64,000 nucleotides of DNA, taken from contig NZ_PKQQ01000008.1 in assembly GCF_002893095.1 (NCBI RefSeq), forward strand, positions 62,001-126,000, given 5' to 3'. The translations under genes were made by a program, and so were the position numbers. The notes beneath the pieces were generated by a model. The model had not been told where the DNA came from. It did not search any database and saw only the letters and a list, made by a program, of their open reading frames with translations. The stretch is from Stenotrophomonas sp. VV52 (GTDB taxonomy: Bacteria > Pseudomonadota > Gammaproteobacteria > Xanthomonadales > Xanthomonadaceae). Shown piece after piece: positions 19,416 to 27,794 of this stretch (its first letter is position 1; each line of letters starts with the position of its first letter).

Positions 19416-20795
19416 TCACGCAGGCGGCAACACCTTCCCCGGATTGAGGATCCCATCCGGATCCAGTGCCTGCTTGATCGCCCGCATCGCCGCCAGCGTG
19501 GCCGGGGTGAACGCCTGGGCCATGAAATCGCGCTTGGCCAGGCCGATCCCATGTTCGCCCGACAGCGTGCCGCCCAGCGCCAGCGTGAGTTCGAAGATCT
19601 TCGGCAGCGCGGCGTGTGCGCGTACGTTTTCGTCGGCGTCGTCGGGGTGGTACAGGATGTTGACGTGCAGGTTGCCGTTGCCGGCATGCCCAAAGGTGAC
19701 GATGGTCAAGGCGTACTGCTGCGCCAGCGCCTGCACCCCGGCGACCAGGTCGGGAATGCGCGACACCGGCACCACCACGTCTTCGTTGATCTTGCCCGGC
19801 GCGATGCTGCGCAGCGCCGGCGACAGCGCCTTGCGCGCCGCCCACAGTTTCTCGCGCGCGCTGCCTTCCATCGCCACGTCCAGCGCCAGGATGCCGTCGC
19901 CTTCGGCAGCGGTGGCCAGGGCCTGCAGCAGGTAGGGCAGGGTGTCGTGGTCGCCATCGGCTTCGACCAGCAGCATCGCGCCGGCGGGCGGCACCTCGGC
20001 GCCGTTCCGGCGCAGCAGCTCCAGGCTGCGTGCGTCCATGAATTCCAGGCGGGTCGGCACCACAGGCTGCGCCATCAGCCGCGACACCGCGGCGGCGGCC
20101 GCATTGGCATCGCGGTACAGCACGCGCAACCCGGCCTGGGTCACCGGCAGCGGAGTCAGTTTCAGGGTGGCTTCCACGATCACCGCCAGCGTGCCCTCAC
20201 TGCCCACCAGCAGATGGGTCAGGTCGTAGCCGGTGGCATCCTTGGTGTAGGCGCCGCCGCACTGGATCAGCTCACCGGCACCGGTCACCGCGACCAGGCC
20301 GAGCACGTTGTCGCGGCTGGTGCCGTACTTCACCGCGCGCGGGCCGCCGGCATTGCACGCCAGGTTGCCGCCGATGCTGCAGATGTCCGCGCTGGATGGG
20401 TCCGGCGCCCAGAACAGGCCGTGTTCCACCAGCGCGTGCTGCAGGTCGCCGTTGAGCACGCCGGGTTCCACCACCGCGCAGCGGTTGCCCGGCTGGATCT
20501 CCAGGATGCGGTTCATGCGTGCCAACGACAGCACGATGCTGCCAGTGACCGGCACCGCCGCCCCGGTGGTACCGGTGCCGGCGCCGCGCGCCACGATCGG
20601 CACCGCGTGCGCGCGGCAGGCCTGCACGATGGCCACCACCTGCTCGCGCGTGGTGGGGAGCGCAACGCCGCTCGGCAATGCATGCCGCCACGAATTGTCC
20701 TGCGCATGCGCGGCCAGGGCAGCAGTATCGGTACGCCAGCCGTCCTCGCCGAGCAAGGCGGACAGCGTGGCAACGAATCCATCAGGTAGGTGCAT
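19416..20795 (-). CDS. FAD-linked 2-hydroxyacid oxidase/dehydrogenase (GlcD/D-lactate dehydrogenase type)
   Basis: A 459-residue flavoprotein of the VAO/PCMH group. The FAD-binding region shows PTTREQVVAIVQACRAH, PIVARGAGTGTTGAAVPVTG, RCAVVEPGVLNGDLQHAL and DICSIGGNLACNAGGPRAVKYG. The C-terminal domain has GKINEDVVVPVSRIPDLV, TFGHAGNGNLHVNIL (metal ligands), the SGEHGIGLAKRDFM signature and NPGKVLPP. It could oxidise D-lactate, glycolate or D-2-hydroxyglutarate; the substrate is not evident. No GlcE/GlcF partner is adjacent, which favours a single-subunit enzyme. It follows yraN on the same strand. Confidence 0.88.
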   Translation of the reverse strand: MHLPDGFVATLSALLGEDGWRTDTAALAAHAQDNSWRHALPSGVALPTTREQVVAIVQACRAHAVPIVARGAGTGTTGAAVPVTGSIVLSLARMNRILEIQPGNRCAVVEPGVLNGDLQHALVEHGLFWAPDPSSADICSIGGNLACNAGGPRAVKYGTSRDNVLGLVAVTGAGELIQCGGAYTKDATGYDLTHLLVGSEGTLAVIVEATLKLTPLPVTQAGLRVLYRDANAAAAAVSRLMAQPVVPTRLEFMDARSLELLRRNGAEVPPAGAMLLVEADGDHDTLPYLLQALATAAEGDGILALDVAMEGSAREKLWAARKALSPALRSIAPGKINEDVVVPVSRIPDLVAGVQALAQQYALTIVTFGHAGNGNLHVNILYHPDDADENVRAHAALPKIFELTLALGGTLSGEHGIGLAKRDFMAQAFTPATLAAMRAIKQALDPDGILNPGKVLPPA

Positions 20796-20803
20796 AGGTT
20801 CCG

Positions 20804-20827
20804 GTAGTGCCGGCCGCCGGCCGGCTC
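20804..20827 (+). repeat. SMAG element between yraN and the FAD oxidase
   Basis: GTAG followed by TGCCGGCCGCCGGCCGGC. It lies immediately upstream of the oxidase start codon, where it may affect its expression. Confidence 0.8.
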
Positions 20828-20849
20828 CTCAAGACAATGATCGAAGCCA

Positions 20850-21218
20850 TCAACAATCCTCCAACCGGAATGCATCCCGCAACCAGTTCAACCGCGGCGG
20901 CTCGCCACTGGCCTCCACCACATCGAACCGGCACGGCCCGCGCGCCAGCTCCGGGTGCGCCAACAGGAACAGCTGCGCCGCCAGCACCAGCTTGCGCCGC
21001 TTGCGCAGGTCTACCGACGTCGCGCCGCCGCCGAAACGTGCATCGGCGCGGTAACGCACTTCAACGAACACCGTGGTGACGCCATCACGCATCACCAGGT
21101 CCAGCTCACCGCCCTTGTAGCGCACGTTGCGTGCGAGCGGGCTCAGCCCGGCGCCGCGCAGATGGGCGAGCGCAGCGGTTTCCACCGCCGCACCCCGCTG
21201 TGCCCGCGCCGTCGCCAC
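20850..21218 (-). CDS. yraN: YraN family protein (UPF0102)
   Basis: A 122-residue protein of the restriction-endonuclease-like fold family UPF0102. I chose the GTG at 21218, seven bases after the lpoA stop, because it gives the usual N-terminus and length (120-130). Diagnostic segments are [29 protein letters not shown] and [16 protein letters not shown], which carry the acidic and lysine residues of the nuclease-like core. It always travels with lpoA and rsmI. The function is unknown, although a nuclease or Holliday-junction role has been suggested for relatives. Confidence 0.9.
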   Translation of the reverse strand: MATARAQRGAAVETAALAHLRGAGLSPLARNVRYKGGELDLVMRDGVTTVFVEVRYRADARFGGGATSVDLRKRRKLVLAAQLFLLAHPELARGPCRFDVVEASGEPPRLNWLRDAFRLEDC

Positions 21219-21225
21219 GGCACAC

Positions 21226-22944
21226 TCAGTTGCTGGCCACCGGCATCGGGCGGCCGCCGCTGAAGGTCGACCATGCCGGCACCCGCAGCACGTTGCCGTT
21301 GCTGTCCAGGAACAGGGTGCCGGTGGCGCCGGCCAGGCCGCCTTCGTTGGCGACCTTGTCCAGGTACGCGCTGATCTTCCACGCATCGAACCCGAACGCG
21401 AACAGGCGCCCAGCCGCCCCGCGCGCGGTCGGCAGCATCTGCCCGGCGGTGGCGGCCGAGGGCAGGCCGGCCACGCCCCGCACGTTCCAGGCTTCGTTCG
21501 GGTAGACGATGCCGTCCAGCGCCATGTCTTCTTCCGGCTTGCCGGTGCCCAGGGTGAGCTGCGAGGTGCCCACGCGGGTGGCGCCGCCCACCCCGGCCAG
21601 GGCCAGCTGCGGGGCCAGCGCGCGCGCCTGCGGCGCCTTCACCGCCAGCAGCACGCCGTCGACCGCACCGGCGGCACGCACCTGCGCGCCGATATCGCCG
21701 ACCGCATCGTTCACGCCCATCGTGGCCAGCACCTGGCCGCCGCGCTGGGTGAAGCGCTCGCGGAAGGCGGCAGCGGTGCGGCGGCCGTTGTCGTCATTGC
21801 TGTGGATCACCAGCACCTTGCTGCGCTCGCGGCCGCGCAGGAATTCGGCGGCGATGATGCCGTCGTCTTCCGGCGCCAGCGAGAACCCGGCGCTGCCGGC
21901 CGGCGGGCTGCTCTTGCCGCGGTTCAAGGCCAGTACCGGCACCGGCAGCTGGGCGCGGCCGAATACCGCGTCCACTTCGTCGCGGCCGAGCGGACCGACG
22001 ATGAAGTCCGCACCGGCGCCGACCGCCTTGTCGTACGCGGCAATGGCACCGTCCGGGGTGCCGGCGGTATCGATGAACTGGATGTCCGGGCGCTGCCGGC
22101 TTTCGCCGTAGTAGCCGCTGAGCAGGCCGTCGCGCACCGGCTGTGCGGCGGTGGCGAGGCGGCCGCTGAGCGGCAGCAGCACCGCCATCTTCACCGGCGG
22201 CCGGTAGCCGTCGGCCATCGCCGGCGCACGCTTGCTCGTATCGAACTGGGCCACGCCGTCGCGGTCGAACGGGCGCGGCAGCGGCAGGCCGCGTGCGATC
22301 AGTGCGCGCCCGGCAAAGTTGTACAGCGGCTCGTTGGCCGGCAGCGCGGCGGCGCGGGCGCGCAGGGTGGCATCGTCGAGGGTACCGAGCAGCCCGGCAA
22401 TGGCCTGCTGGTTGTCGGCGCGGGCCTGGCCGCTGAGCGCGGCGTGCGCGCGGGCGCGCTCGGTGGCAGCGCCGATCGCATCGCCGGTGGCCTGCAGCGC
22501 GTTGGCGCGGGCCAGCTGCCAGCGCGTGCGCAGCGGGGCGGCCACTGTGTCGGAGGATTCCTTGAGGAAGGTCAGCGCCTGCGCTGGCTGCTTGTCGGCC
22601 AGGGCCAGTTCGGCGCTGGTCAGGTGGAAGCGCTGCAGGCTGGCGCCGCTGAGCTGGCGCGCGGTGACCTGGGTCAGCAGGGTGCGGGCGCGGGCATTGT
22701 CGCCGGCCTCGTGCCAGGCGAAGGCCGCATCGGCGAGCACCGCGCTGCGCGCGTTGCCGCGCAGCGTGTTGGCCAGCGCCTCCAGCTGCACCGCGGCGTC
22801 ACGCGGCTTGCCCTGGTCGATCAGCGCCAGGGCCTGGCCCTGCGCCGGCGAATCCGGGGCGCTGGTCAGGCTGGTCGTGGCGCAGCCGGCGAGCAGCAGC
22901 AGCGACAACGACAGGGCGGAGATCCGTGCGGCGGGCTTGTTCAT
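21226..22944 (-). CDS. lpoA: Penicillin-binding protein activator LpoA
   Basis: A 572-residue outer-membrane lipoprotein that stimulates the transpeptidase PBP1a from outside the wall. I prefer the ATG at 22944 because it puts the lipoprotein signal ([14 protein letters not shown]) at the N-terminus; ATG 22956 would add four residues. The N-terminal half is helical TPR-like ([20 protein letters not shown] and following). The C-terminal half from about residue 255 is a periplasmic-binding-protein fold ([40 protein letters not shown]). The rsmI/lpoA/yraN neighbourhood matches E. coli yraL-yraM-yraN. Confidence 0.93.
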   Translation of the reverse strand: MNKPAARISALSLSLLLLAGCATTSLTSAPDSPAQGQALALIDQGKPRDAAVQLEALANTLRGNARSAVLADAAFAWHEAGDNARARTLLTQVTARQLSGASLQRFHLTSAELALADKQPAQALTFLKESSDTVAAPLRTRWQLARANALQATGDAIGAATERARAHAALSGQARADNQQAIAGLLGTLDDATLRARAAALPANEPLYNFAGRALIARGLPLPRPFDRDGVAQFDTSKRAPAMADGYRPPVKMAVLLPLSGRLATAAQPVRDGLLSGYYGESRQRPDIQFIDTAGTPDGAIAAYDKAVGAGADFIVGPLGRDEVDAVFGRAQLPVPVLALNRGKSSPPAGSAGFSLAPEDDGIIAAEFLRGRERSKVLVIHSNDDNGRRTAAAFRERFTQRGGQVLATMGVNDAVGDIGAQVRAAGAVDGVLLAVKAPQARALAPQLALAGVGGATRVGTSQLTLGTGKPEEDMALDGIVYPNEAWNVRGVAGLPSAATAGQMLPTARGAAGRLFAFGFDAWKISAYLDKVANEGGLAGATGTLFLDSNGNVLRVPAWSTFSGGRPMPVASN

Positions 22945-22997
22945 GATCAGGTCCATTCGATGGGGTCTCGTACACGTTAGGATTCTACCCTTGACCT

Positions 22998-23834
22998 GTG
23001 AGTGCCGTTGCGATGAGTGCTGTCCCCACGCTGTATGTCGTTGCCACCCCGATCGGCAACCTGGCCGACCTGACGCCCCGGGCCCAGGAGGTCCTGCGTT
23101 CGGTGGCCGCGATCTGCGCCGAGGACACCCGCCGCAGCGGCCAGCTGCTGGCCCATTTCGGCATCCAGCAACCGCTGGTGGCGCTGCACGACCACAACGA
23201 GGAGGCGCTGGCCCAGCGCATCGTGGCGCGCCTGCAGGCCGGCGAATCGCTGGCGCTGGTGAGCGATGCCGGCACCCCGCTGGTCAGCGACCCCGGCTAC
23301 CGGCTGGTGCGAGCCGCGCGCGCGGCGGGCATCCGGGTCAGCCCGGTGCCGGGCGCCTGCGCGGCGATTGCCGCGCTCAGCGTGGCCGGCCTGCCCAGCG
23401 ACCGCTTCACCTTTGAAGGCTTCCTGCCGGCCAAGGGCTCGGGTCGACGCGAGCGCCTGCAGGCCCTCGCGGGGGAAACCCGCACCCTGGTGTTCTACGA
23501 ATCCTCACACCGCATCGCGGAGTCGCTCGCGGACATGGCTGCCGCATTCGGCGCGGACCGCCCCGCGGTGCTGGCGCGCGAGCTCACCAAGCTGTTCGAG
23601 ACCGTGCTCGACGGAGATCTGGCGGGGCTGCTCCAGCAGGTGGAAGCCGACGACAACCAGCGCAAGGGCGAGTTCGTGGTGATGGTGCAGGGCGCGGCGA
23701 ACGATGAAGAAGCGCAGCTGGCCGAAGGGCGCCGCGTGTACGCCAAGCTCAGCGAACACCTGCCGCCGTCGACCGCGGCCAAGCTGGCAGCGGAATTGAC
23801 CGGCGCACCGCGCAAGGCGTTGTACGGGTCGTAA
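22998..23834 (+). CDS. rsmI: 16S rRNA (cytidine-2'-O)-methyltransferase RsmI
   Basis: The 278-residue SAM enzyme that 2'-O-methylates C1402 of 16S rRNA. It belongs to the tetrapyrrole-methylase-like fold: LYVVATPIGNLADLTPRA, AEDTRRSGQLLAHFG, LVSDAGTPLVSDPGYRLVRAA, PVPGACAAIAALSVAGLPSDRF and TLVFYESSHRIAESLADM. The start is uncertain: GTG 22998 (given) or ATG 23013, five codons later, and neither has a good ribosome site, so the message may be leaderless. It is divergent from lpoA. Its partner RsmH, which methylates the same nucleotide's base, is encoded at 26548. Confidence 0.95.
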   Translation: MSAVAMSAVPTLYVVATPIGNLADLTPRAQEVLRSVAAICAEDTRRSGQLLAHFGIQQPLVALHDHNEEALAQRIVARLQAGESLALVSDAGTPLVSDPGYRLVRAARAAGIRVSPVPGACAAIAALSVAGLPSDRFTFEGFLPAKGSGRRERLQALAGETRTLVFYESSHRIAESLADMAAAFGADRPAVLARELTKLFETVLDGDLAGLLQQVEADDNQRKGEFVVMVQGAANDEEAQLAEGRRVYAKLSEHLPPSTAAKLAAELTGAPRKALYGS

Positions 23835-23888
23835 ACGCCAGCTGCTTTCCCATCCGTATCCAGATCCCAACTCGCGACGTAACGGTTC

Positions 23889-23912
23889 GTAGGTCCGGCC
23901 GCTGGCCGGACA
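23889..23912 (+). repeat. SMAG-type element upstream of rnpB
   Basis: GTAG followed by GTCCGGCCGCTGGCCGGAC, between rsmI and the RNase P RNA. Confidence 0.75.
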
Positions 23913-23975
23913 CCGCGCAACGCGCGGCTCAAAATTCCGAAGCCGCAATCCGAACGGTGTTAAGATGTGTTTGGC

Positions 23976-24330
23976 GAAGCAGGCCAGGCAGTCGCGTCAT
24001 CCCCGTCAAACGGGATGCCGAGGAAAGTCCGGGCTCCGCAGGGCAAGGTGCCAGGTAACGCCTGGGCGGCGCGAGCCGACGGAAAGTGCAACAGAAAGAT
24101 ACCGCCTACGTTCCCCTCGGGGAGCCGGTAAGGGTGAAATGGTGCGGTAAGAGCGCACCGCGAGTCTGGCAACAGACCGGCACGGCAAACCCCACCTGGA
24201 GCAAGACCAAATAGGGTCCTCATGGCGCGGCCCGCGTCGGGACCGGGTAGGTTGCTTGAGCGTCACGGTGACGTGGCGCCTAGAAGAATGACTGTCCACG
24301 ACAAAACCCGGCTTATCGGCCTGCTTCGTC
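23976..24330 (+). ncRNA. rnpB: RNase P RNA (bacterial type A)
   Basis: The catalytic RNA of RNase P, which matures tRNA 5' ends. The ends pair: GAAGCAGGCC (23976-23985) with GGCCTGCTTC (24318-24327), forming P1. Universally conserved blocks are present in order: GAGGAAAGTCCGGGCTCC, CAGGGCAAGGTGCCAGGTAA, ACAGAAAGATACCGCC, GGTAAGGGTGAAA, GTGCGGTAAGAGCGCACCGC, CCCCACCTGGAGCAAGACC and AGAATGACTGTCCACGACA. TAAGAT at 23961-23966 is a likely -10 box. The position between rsmI and the dcw cluster is common in gammaproteobacteria. Confidence 0.97.
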
Positions 24331-24346
24331 TCTCTTCTTTCGATAT

Positions 24347-24378
24347 CACCCGTCCGGCGTCATCGCGCCGGACGGGTG
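24347..24378 (+). terminator. Terminator of rnpB
   Basis: A perfect 13-base stem CACCCGTCCGGCG/CGCCGGACGGGTG with a six-base loop, followed by TTCGTTGTTTCC. It lies 18 bases before the convergent DM13 gene's stop. Confidence 0.8.
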
Positions 24379-24395
24379 TTCGTTGTTTCCGCGCG

Positions 24396-24881
24396 TCATC
24401 CCCCGCCGTTCCGGTATTCCGCAGCCGAAATGAATTGCGAGAACGCCTCGCACCACACCACCACGGTGGTGTATTCGTTCACGTCCACGTTGGCCGGCAC
24501 GTCCAGCAGGAAGCGCTCGAACGTCTTTACGTCGCCGATCAGCTGCGCGTCCTGCTTGATGCGCAGGAAGTCGCCGCGGGTGTCCACGAACGCGTTGGTC
24601 AGGTACACCTTGTAATCCGGGCCCGGCGCCATGCGGCCGTCGAAGGCGATTTGAGTGGCGCTTACGCTGACCGCTCCGTCGGCCCAGTGCACCGGGTCGC
24701 TGCCTCTCAAGGTGCGCTCGAAGCGTGCGCTGTAGTCGCTGTTGTCCATGGCCTCGGCTACCAGCGCGGCGCTCGGGCCATCGGGCGCGGTCAGGATCGG
24801 CAGCAGGTAAACGCCTGCGCCGAATCCAACGGCGAGGGTCAGGGCGTGGGTGGCGAGCAGCAGGGTCAGTCGGCGGTTCAT
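24396..24881 (-). CDS. DM13-domain protein, membrane-anchored
   Basis: A 161-residue protein. An N-terminal hydrophobic helix (LLLATHALTLAVGFGAGVYLL) serves as anchor or uncleaved signal; the rest is probably periplasmic. The region from about residue 70 matches a DM13 domain: GPDYKVYLTNAF, FERFLLDVPANVDVNEYTTVVVWCEAFSQFISAAEYR, including the conserved WC motif thought to have redox function. DM13 proteins have been proposed to take part in electron transfer or copper handling, but none is well characterised in bacteria. It stands alone, with the unrelated NRDE gene upstream on the same strand. Confidence 0.75.
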   Translation of the reverse strand: MNRRLTLLLATHALTLAVGFGAGVYLLPILTAPDGPSAALVAEAMDNSDYSARFERTLRGSDPVHWADGAVSVSATQIAFDGRMAPGPDYKVYLTNAFVDTRGDFLRIKQDAQLIGDVKTFERFLLDVPANVDVNEYTTVVVWCEAFSQFISAAEYRNGGG

Positions 24882-24988
24882 GGGGATGTCCGGTAAGCAG
24901 GGGCGCAGTGCGCCAGCGGTGCGGGTGCACCGGTACCGGACAAGAGCGGGGCGTCAGTGGATTGGATGCGCGGGGCAGGGCGCCGCGT

Positions 24989-25780
24989 TCACCCGCCAGC
25001 GGGCATGGGCACCGGCGCGTCGGGACCGACGGTCAATGCGGTTTCGCCGATGCAGGCGCCGGACGGGTCGAACCGACGCTCACGGATGAACCCATGGCCA
25101 TCAGCGTCCAGCGCGATCACCGTGCTGGCGCGGGTGCCGTACTCCGGGCTGCGGATGAACGCCGAGGACAACCAGCGCTCGCGTTCCAGGCCGATCCCGG
25201 TATCGGGCAGGGTGCTGTCGTCGGCACGGGTCTCGTCGGCCAGTGCCGCCCACAGCGGGGCCAGGTCCTCGCGGCCGGCGTCGATCCAGGCCTGCATCGC
25301 GGCGTTCAGGCGCAGTGTCTTCGGCCACGGCGCGTCGAGCGGTCCGTTGGACATGCCGTGGACGCCGGGCGCCAGTGCCTGCTTCAGCAGGGGGTGGTTG
25401 CCCAGGAACTGGCAGCTGTCGCGGTCGGCCAGCAACAGGTTGAACGGCGCGAAAGTCGCCGCATCCCGGGTGAGCGTGTCCACGAAGTCGGCGGCCGGGG
25501 TGGTCGCGCGCAGGTAGTCCGCCACCAGGGCTCCGCGCGACGGGCCAGCCTGCAGCGCCAGCGGGTCGCGAACGTTGGTCACCACGGCCATGCGGCCGTC
25601 GGCACCCACACCGGCCCAGGTGCCGCCCGAGCGCAGGTCGCGCCCGGCCAGCAGGCCGCGGTCGGGTGCGGGCCAGGCGGCCAGCGCGGCGGTCGGGCGC
25701 TGGTGGAATTCATCGCGGTTGCCGGCCATCAGCAACTGCCAGCGGGGGTGGGCCTTCCAGGCCAGGGCGAGCAGACACAT
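24989..25780 (-). CDS. NRDE (TANGO2-like) family protein
   Basis: A 263-residue cytoplasmic protein. The start at 25780 gives MCLLALAW, the usual N-terminus with Cys at position 2; ATG 25789 is three codons earlier. The family signature NRDEFHQRPT is at about residues 20-29, followed by GGTWAGV and TNVRDP. Bacterial NRDE proteins resemble N-terminal nucleophile hydrolases, which would make Cys2 a possible nucleophile. The eukaryotic relative TANGO2 has been linked to heme and lipid metabolism. Function here is unknown. Confidence 0.88.
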   Translation of the reverse strand: MCLLALAWKAHPRWQLLMAGNRDEFHQRPTAALAAWPAPDRGLLAGRDLRSGGTWAGVGADGRMAVVTNVRDPLALQAGPSRGALVADYLRATTPAADFVDTLTRDAATFAPFNLLLADRDSCQFLGNHPLLKQALAPGVHGMSNGPLDAPWPKTLRLNAAMQAWIDAGREDLAPLWAALADETRADDSTLPDTGIGLERERWLSSAFIRSPEYGTRASTVIALDADGHGFIRERRFDPSGACIGETALTVGPDAPVPMPAGG

Positions 25781-25917
25781 GGCCCGCATTGTGCCGAATC
25801 TGCGCAGTCACGGGTTGGTCGCGACCACGCGGCTACTGAATGCGCGCGGAGGTTTCACGCCGCCTCCACAGGCCTGAACTTCCACCCAATCTTAAAAATT
25901 GAGACGAAACAGCAACT

Positions 25918-25926
25918 TGTGGATAA
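25918..25926 (-). promoter_or_regulatory. Perfect DnaA box upstream of the dcw cluster
   Basis: TGTGGATAA on the plus strand, i.e. the consensus TTATCCACA on the minus strand, 71 bases upstream of the mraZ -35 box and 187 bases before its start codon. The surrounding stretch (25890-25960) is AT-rich for this genome. Confidence 0.5.
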
Positions 25927-25996
25927 GCCTTGAACAAGTCTCTAAACATTGCTGCAAGCCCTTGATGTCCAAGGCGATTTCCCGTCGGCAAAACTG

Positions 25997-26024
25997 TTGA
26001 CAACCCCATGACCGCTGCTAAGGT
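25997..26024 (+). promoter_or_regulatory. mraZ (dcw) promoter
   Basis: A perfect -35 TTGACA (25997-26002), a 16-base spacer and -10 TAAGGT (26019-26024). Transcription would start near 26031, giving a leader of about 75 bases before the mraZ GTG. Confidence 0.75.
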
Positions 26025-26042
26025 GGGCAACAGAGGAGAAAC

Positions 26043-26066
26043 CGGGTTTTTTGTGGTTTTTCGTGG
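26043..26066 (+). promoter_or_regulatory. Likely MraZ operator: three 10-bp-phased GG boxes
   Basis: CGGGT (26043), GTGGT (26053) and GTGGT (26063), spaced exactly ten bases apart and separated by T-rich five-base spacers. MraZ of E. coli binds direct TGGG-type repeats with this phasing and represses its own operon. Here the boxes lie just downstream of the predicted transcription start. Confidence 0.65.
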
Positions 26067-26104
26067 TTCAATGTTTCACCGGGCGAAGGAAAGGTGCACG
26101 CGTC

Positions 26105-26551
26105 GTGTTTCAGGGCGAGACGGCCATCACAGTTGACGACAAAGGACGCATGGCGGTTCCCACCGCGCATCGTGACCTGGTCGCGCGCGTGAGCAACAAC
26201 CGGCTGGTCCTGACCTACAACCCCTTCGAGTCCGGCTGCCTGTGGCTGTACGCCGAGCAGGAGTGGGAGCGGGTCCGCGACGACGTCATGGCCAAGCCCA
26301 ACACACAGCGCGTCGTGCGGCTGCTGCAACAGAAGCTGGTCGGTTCGGCCGCGCATCTGGAGCTGGACGGCAACGGTCGCATCAGTATTCCGGCCAGCCA
26401 CCGCGGTGCCGTTGGCATTGAAAAGAAGGCGGTGTTGCTCGGCATGGGCGACAAATTCGAATTGTGGAGCGAGCAGGCTCATCGCGCATTGATCCAGCAG
26501 ACGTTGTCTGACACGGATCTGGGCGACGGGTTGCTCGATTTGAAGTTGTGA
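26105..26551 (+). CDS. mraZ: Transcriptional regulator MraZ
   Basis: A 148-residue DNA-binding protein, first gene of the dcw cluster, with two SpoVT/AbrB-like half domains. The GTG start at 26105 ([19 protein letters not shown]) is supported by AAGGAAAGG upstream. The repeated signatures are [14 protein letters not shown] in the first half and [14 protein letters not shown] in the second. MraZ forms ring-shaped oligomers and represses dcw transcription; the phased boxes at 26043-26066 are its probable site. Its stop overlaps the rsmH start (GTGA). Confidence 0.97.
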   Translation: MFQGETAITVDDKGRMAVPTAHRDLVARVSNNRLVLTYNPFESGCLWLYAEQEWERVRDDVMAKPNTQRVVRLLQQKLVGSAAHLELDGNGRISIPASHRGAVGIEKKAVLLGMGDKFELWSEQAHRALIQQTLSDTDLGDGLLDLKL

Positions 26552-27534
26552 GCCGGGGTGCCCGGGTGCGCGGAGGCGCGCAGACCGGTCACCTTCCGGT
26601 GTCGCAGTCGCCGGCGGGCCACCTGCCGGTCCTGTACACGCAGGTCCTGGACGGCCTGAGGGTGATCGAAAACGGAACGTATCTCGATGGCACGTTTGGT
26701 CGTGGCGGCCATGCCCGCGGCGTGCTCGAGCAACTCGGTCCCGGAGGCCGGCTGCTGGTCATGGACAAGGATCCCGAAGCGATTGCGGTAGCCGAGCGCG
26801 ATTTCGCGCCGGACCCGCGCGTGGCGATCTTCCGTGGCAGCTTCGCCGACCTGCTGCACTGGAACGAAACCGCCGAGGGCCTGGACGGGGTGCTGTTCGA
26901 CCTGGGCGTGTCCTCGCCGCAGCTGGACGTGGCCGAGCGCGGTTTCAGCTTCGGCAAGGACGGTCCGCTGGACATGCGCATGGACCCGGACAGCGGCGAA
27001 AGCGCGGCGCAGTGGCTCAACCGCGTGGAAGAGCGCGAGCTGATGGACGTGCTGTGGACCTATGGCGAAGAGCGCCAGGGCCGCCGCATCGCCCGTGCCA
27101 TCATCGCCCGCCGCGAGAAGCAGCCGTTCTCCCGCACCGCCGAACTGGCCGAGCTGATCGCCTCGGTGATGCCGCGTGGCAAGGACAAGATCCACCCGGC
27201 AACGCGCAGCTTCCAGGCCATCCGCATCCACATCAACCGCGAACTGGCCGACCTTGAAGCCGGCCTGGACGCGGCGATGGCACGGCTCAAGCCCGGTGGC
27301 CGGCTGGCAGTGATCAGCTTCCATTCGCTGGAAGACCGCATCGTCAAGCAGTTCATGAACCGCCACGCCAAGGCGCCGCCGAGCAACCGCCGGCTGCCCG
27401 AGCTGGCCGCGTTCGTGCCAACCCTGGACCTGATCGGCGGTGCCATCAAGGCCGAGGACGACGAACTGGCGGTCAACCCGCGCTCGCGCAGCGCCGTGCT
27501 GCGCGTGGCCGAAAAGCGCGCGGTGGCCGCATGA
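26548..27534 (+). CDS. rsmH: 16S rRNA (cytosine(1402)-N4)-methyltransferase RsmH (MraW)
   Basis: A 328-residue SAM-dependent enzyme. After a 20-residue variable N-terminus come [13 protein letters not shown], the SAM-binding [63 protein letters not shown] and the C-terminal [16 protein letters not shown]. It adds the base methyl group at C1402, where RsmI (encoded at 22998) adds the ribose methyl. The GTG start overlaps the mraZ stop by four bases and the stop overlaps ftsL (ATGA). Confidence 0.97.
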   Translation: MSRGARVRGGAQTGHLPVSQSPAGHLPVLYTQVLDGLRVIENGTYLDGTFGRGGHARGVLEQLGPGGRLLVMDKDPEAIAVAERDFAPDPRVAIFRGSFADLLHWNETAEGLDGVLFDLGVSSPQLDVAERGFSFGKDGPLDMRMDPDSGESAAQWLNRVEERELMDVLWTYGEERQGRRIARAIIARREKQPFSRTAELAELIASVMPRGKDKIHPATRSFQAIRIHINRELADLEAGLDAAMARLKPGGRLAVISFHSLEDRIVKQFMNRHAKAPPSNRRLPELAAFVPTLDLIGGAIKAEDDELAVNPRSRSAVLRVAEKRAVAA

Positions 27535-27794
27535 GCCGCCTGCTGCTGGTCGTGCTGCTGGCCTGCACCATCGCCTCGGCGATCGGTGTGGTGTTCATGC
27601 GCCACCGCCATCGGCAGACCTTCGTCGAACTGTCGCGCGTGGAGCGCGCCCGCGACGAACTGAACATCGAGTTCGGCCGCCTGCAGCTGGAGCAGGCGAC
27701 CCTGGCCGAAGCCACCCGCGTCGACCGCGTGGCGCGCGAGCGGCTGGGCATGAAATTCCCGGAAGCGGCCGACGTCGTGGTGGTGCGGCCATGA
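27531..27794 (+). CDS. ftsL: Cell division protein FtsL
   Basis: An 87-residue bitopic inner-membrane divisome protein. One transmembrane helix (about residues 3-22, [20 protein letters not shown]) is followed by a periplasmic coiled coil ([29 protein letters not shown]) and the [15 protein letters not shown] end typical of FtsL. With FtsB and FtsQ it activates FtsW/FtsI. It overlaps both rsmH and ftsI through ATGA. Low sequence conservation makes position and architecture the main evidence. Confidence 0.93.
   Translation: MSRLLLVVLLACTIASAIGVVFMRHRHRQTFVELSRVERARDELNIEFGRLQLEQATLAEATRVDRVARERLGMKFPEAADVVVVRP

Noticed and set aside
21127..22980. A 617-codon plus-strand open frame opposite lpoA
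   Set aside because: Gly/Gln/Ala-rich, no domain, while lpoA on the minus strand has a lipobox and family features.
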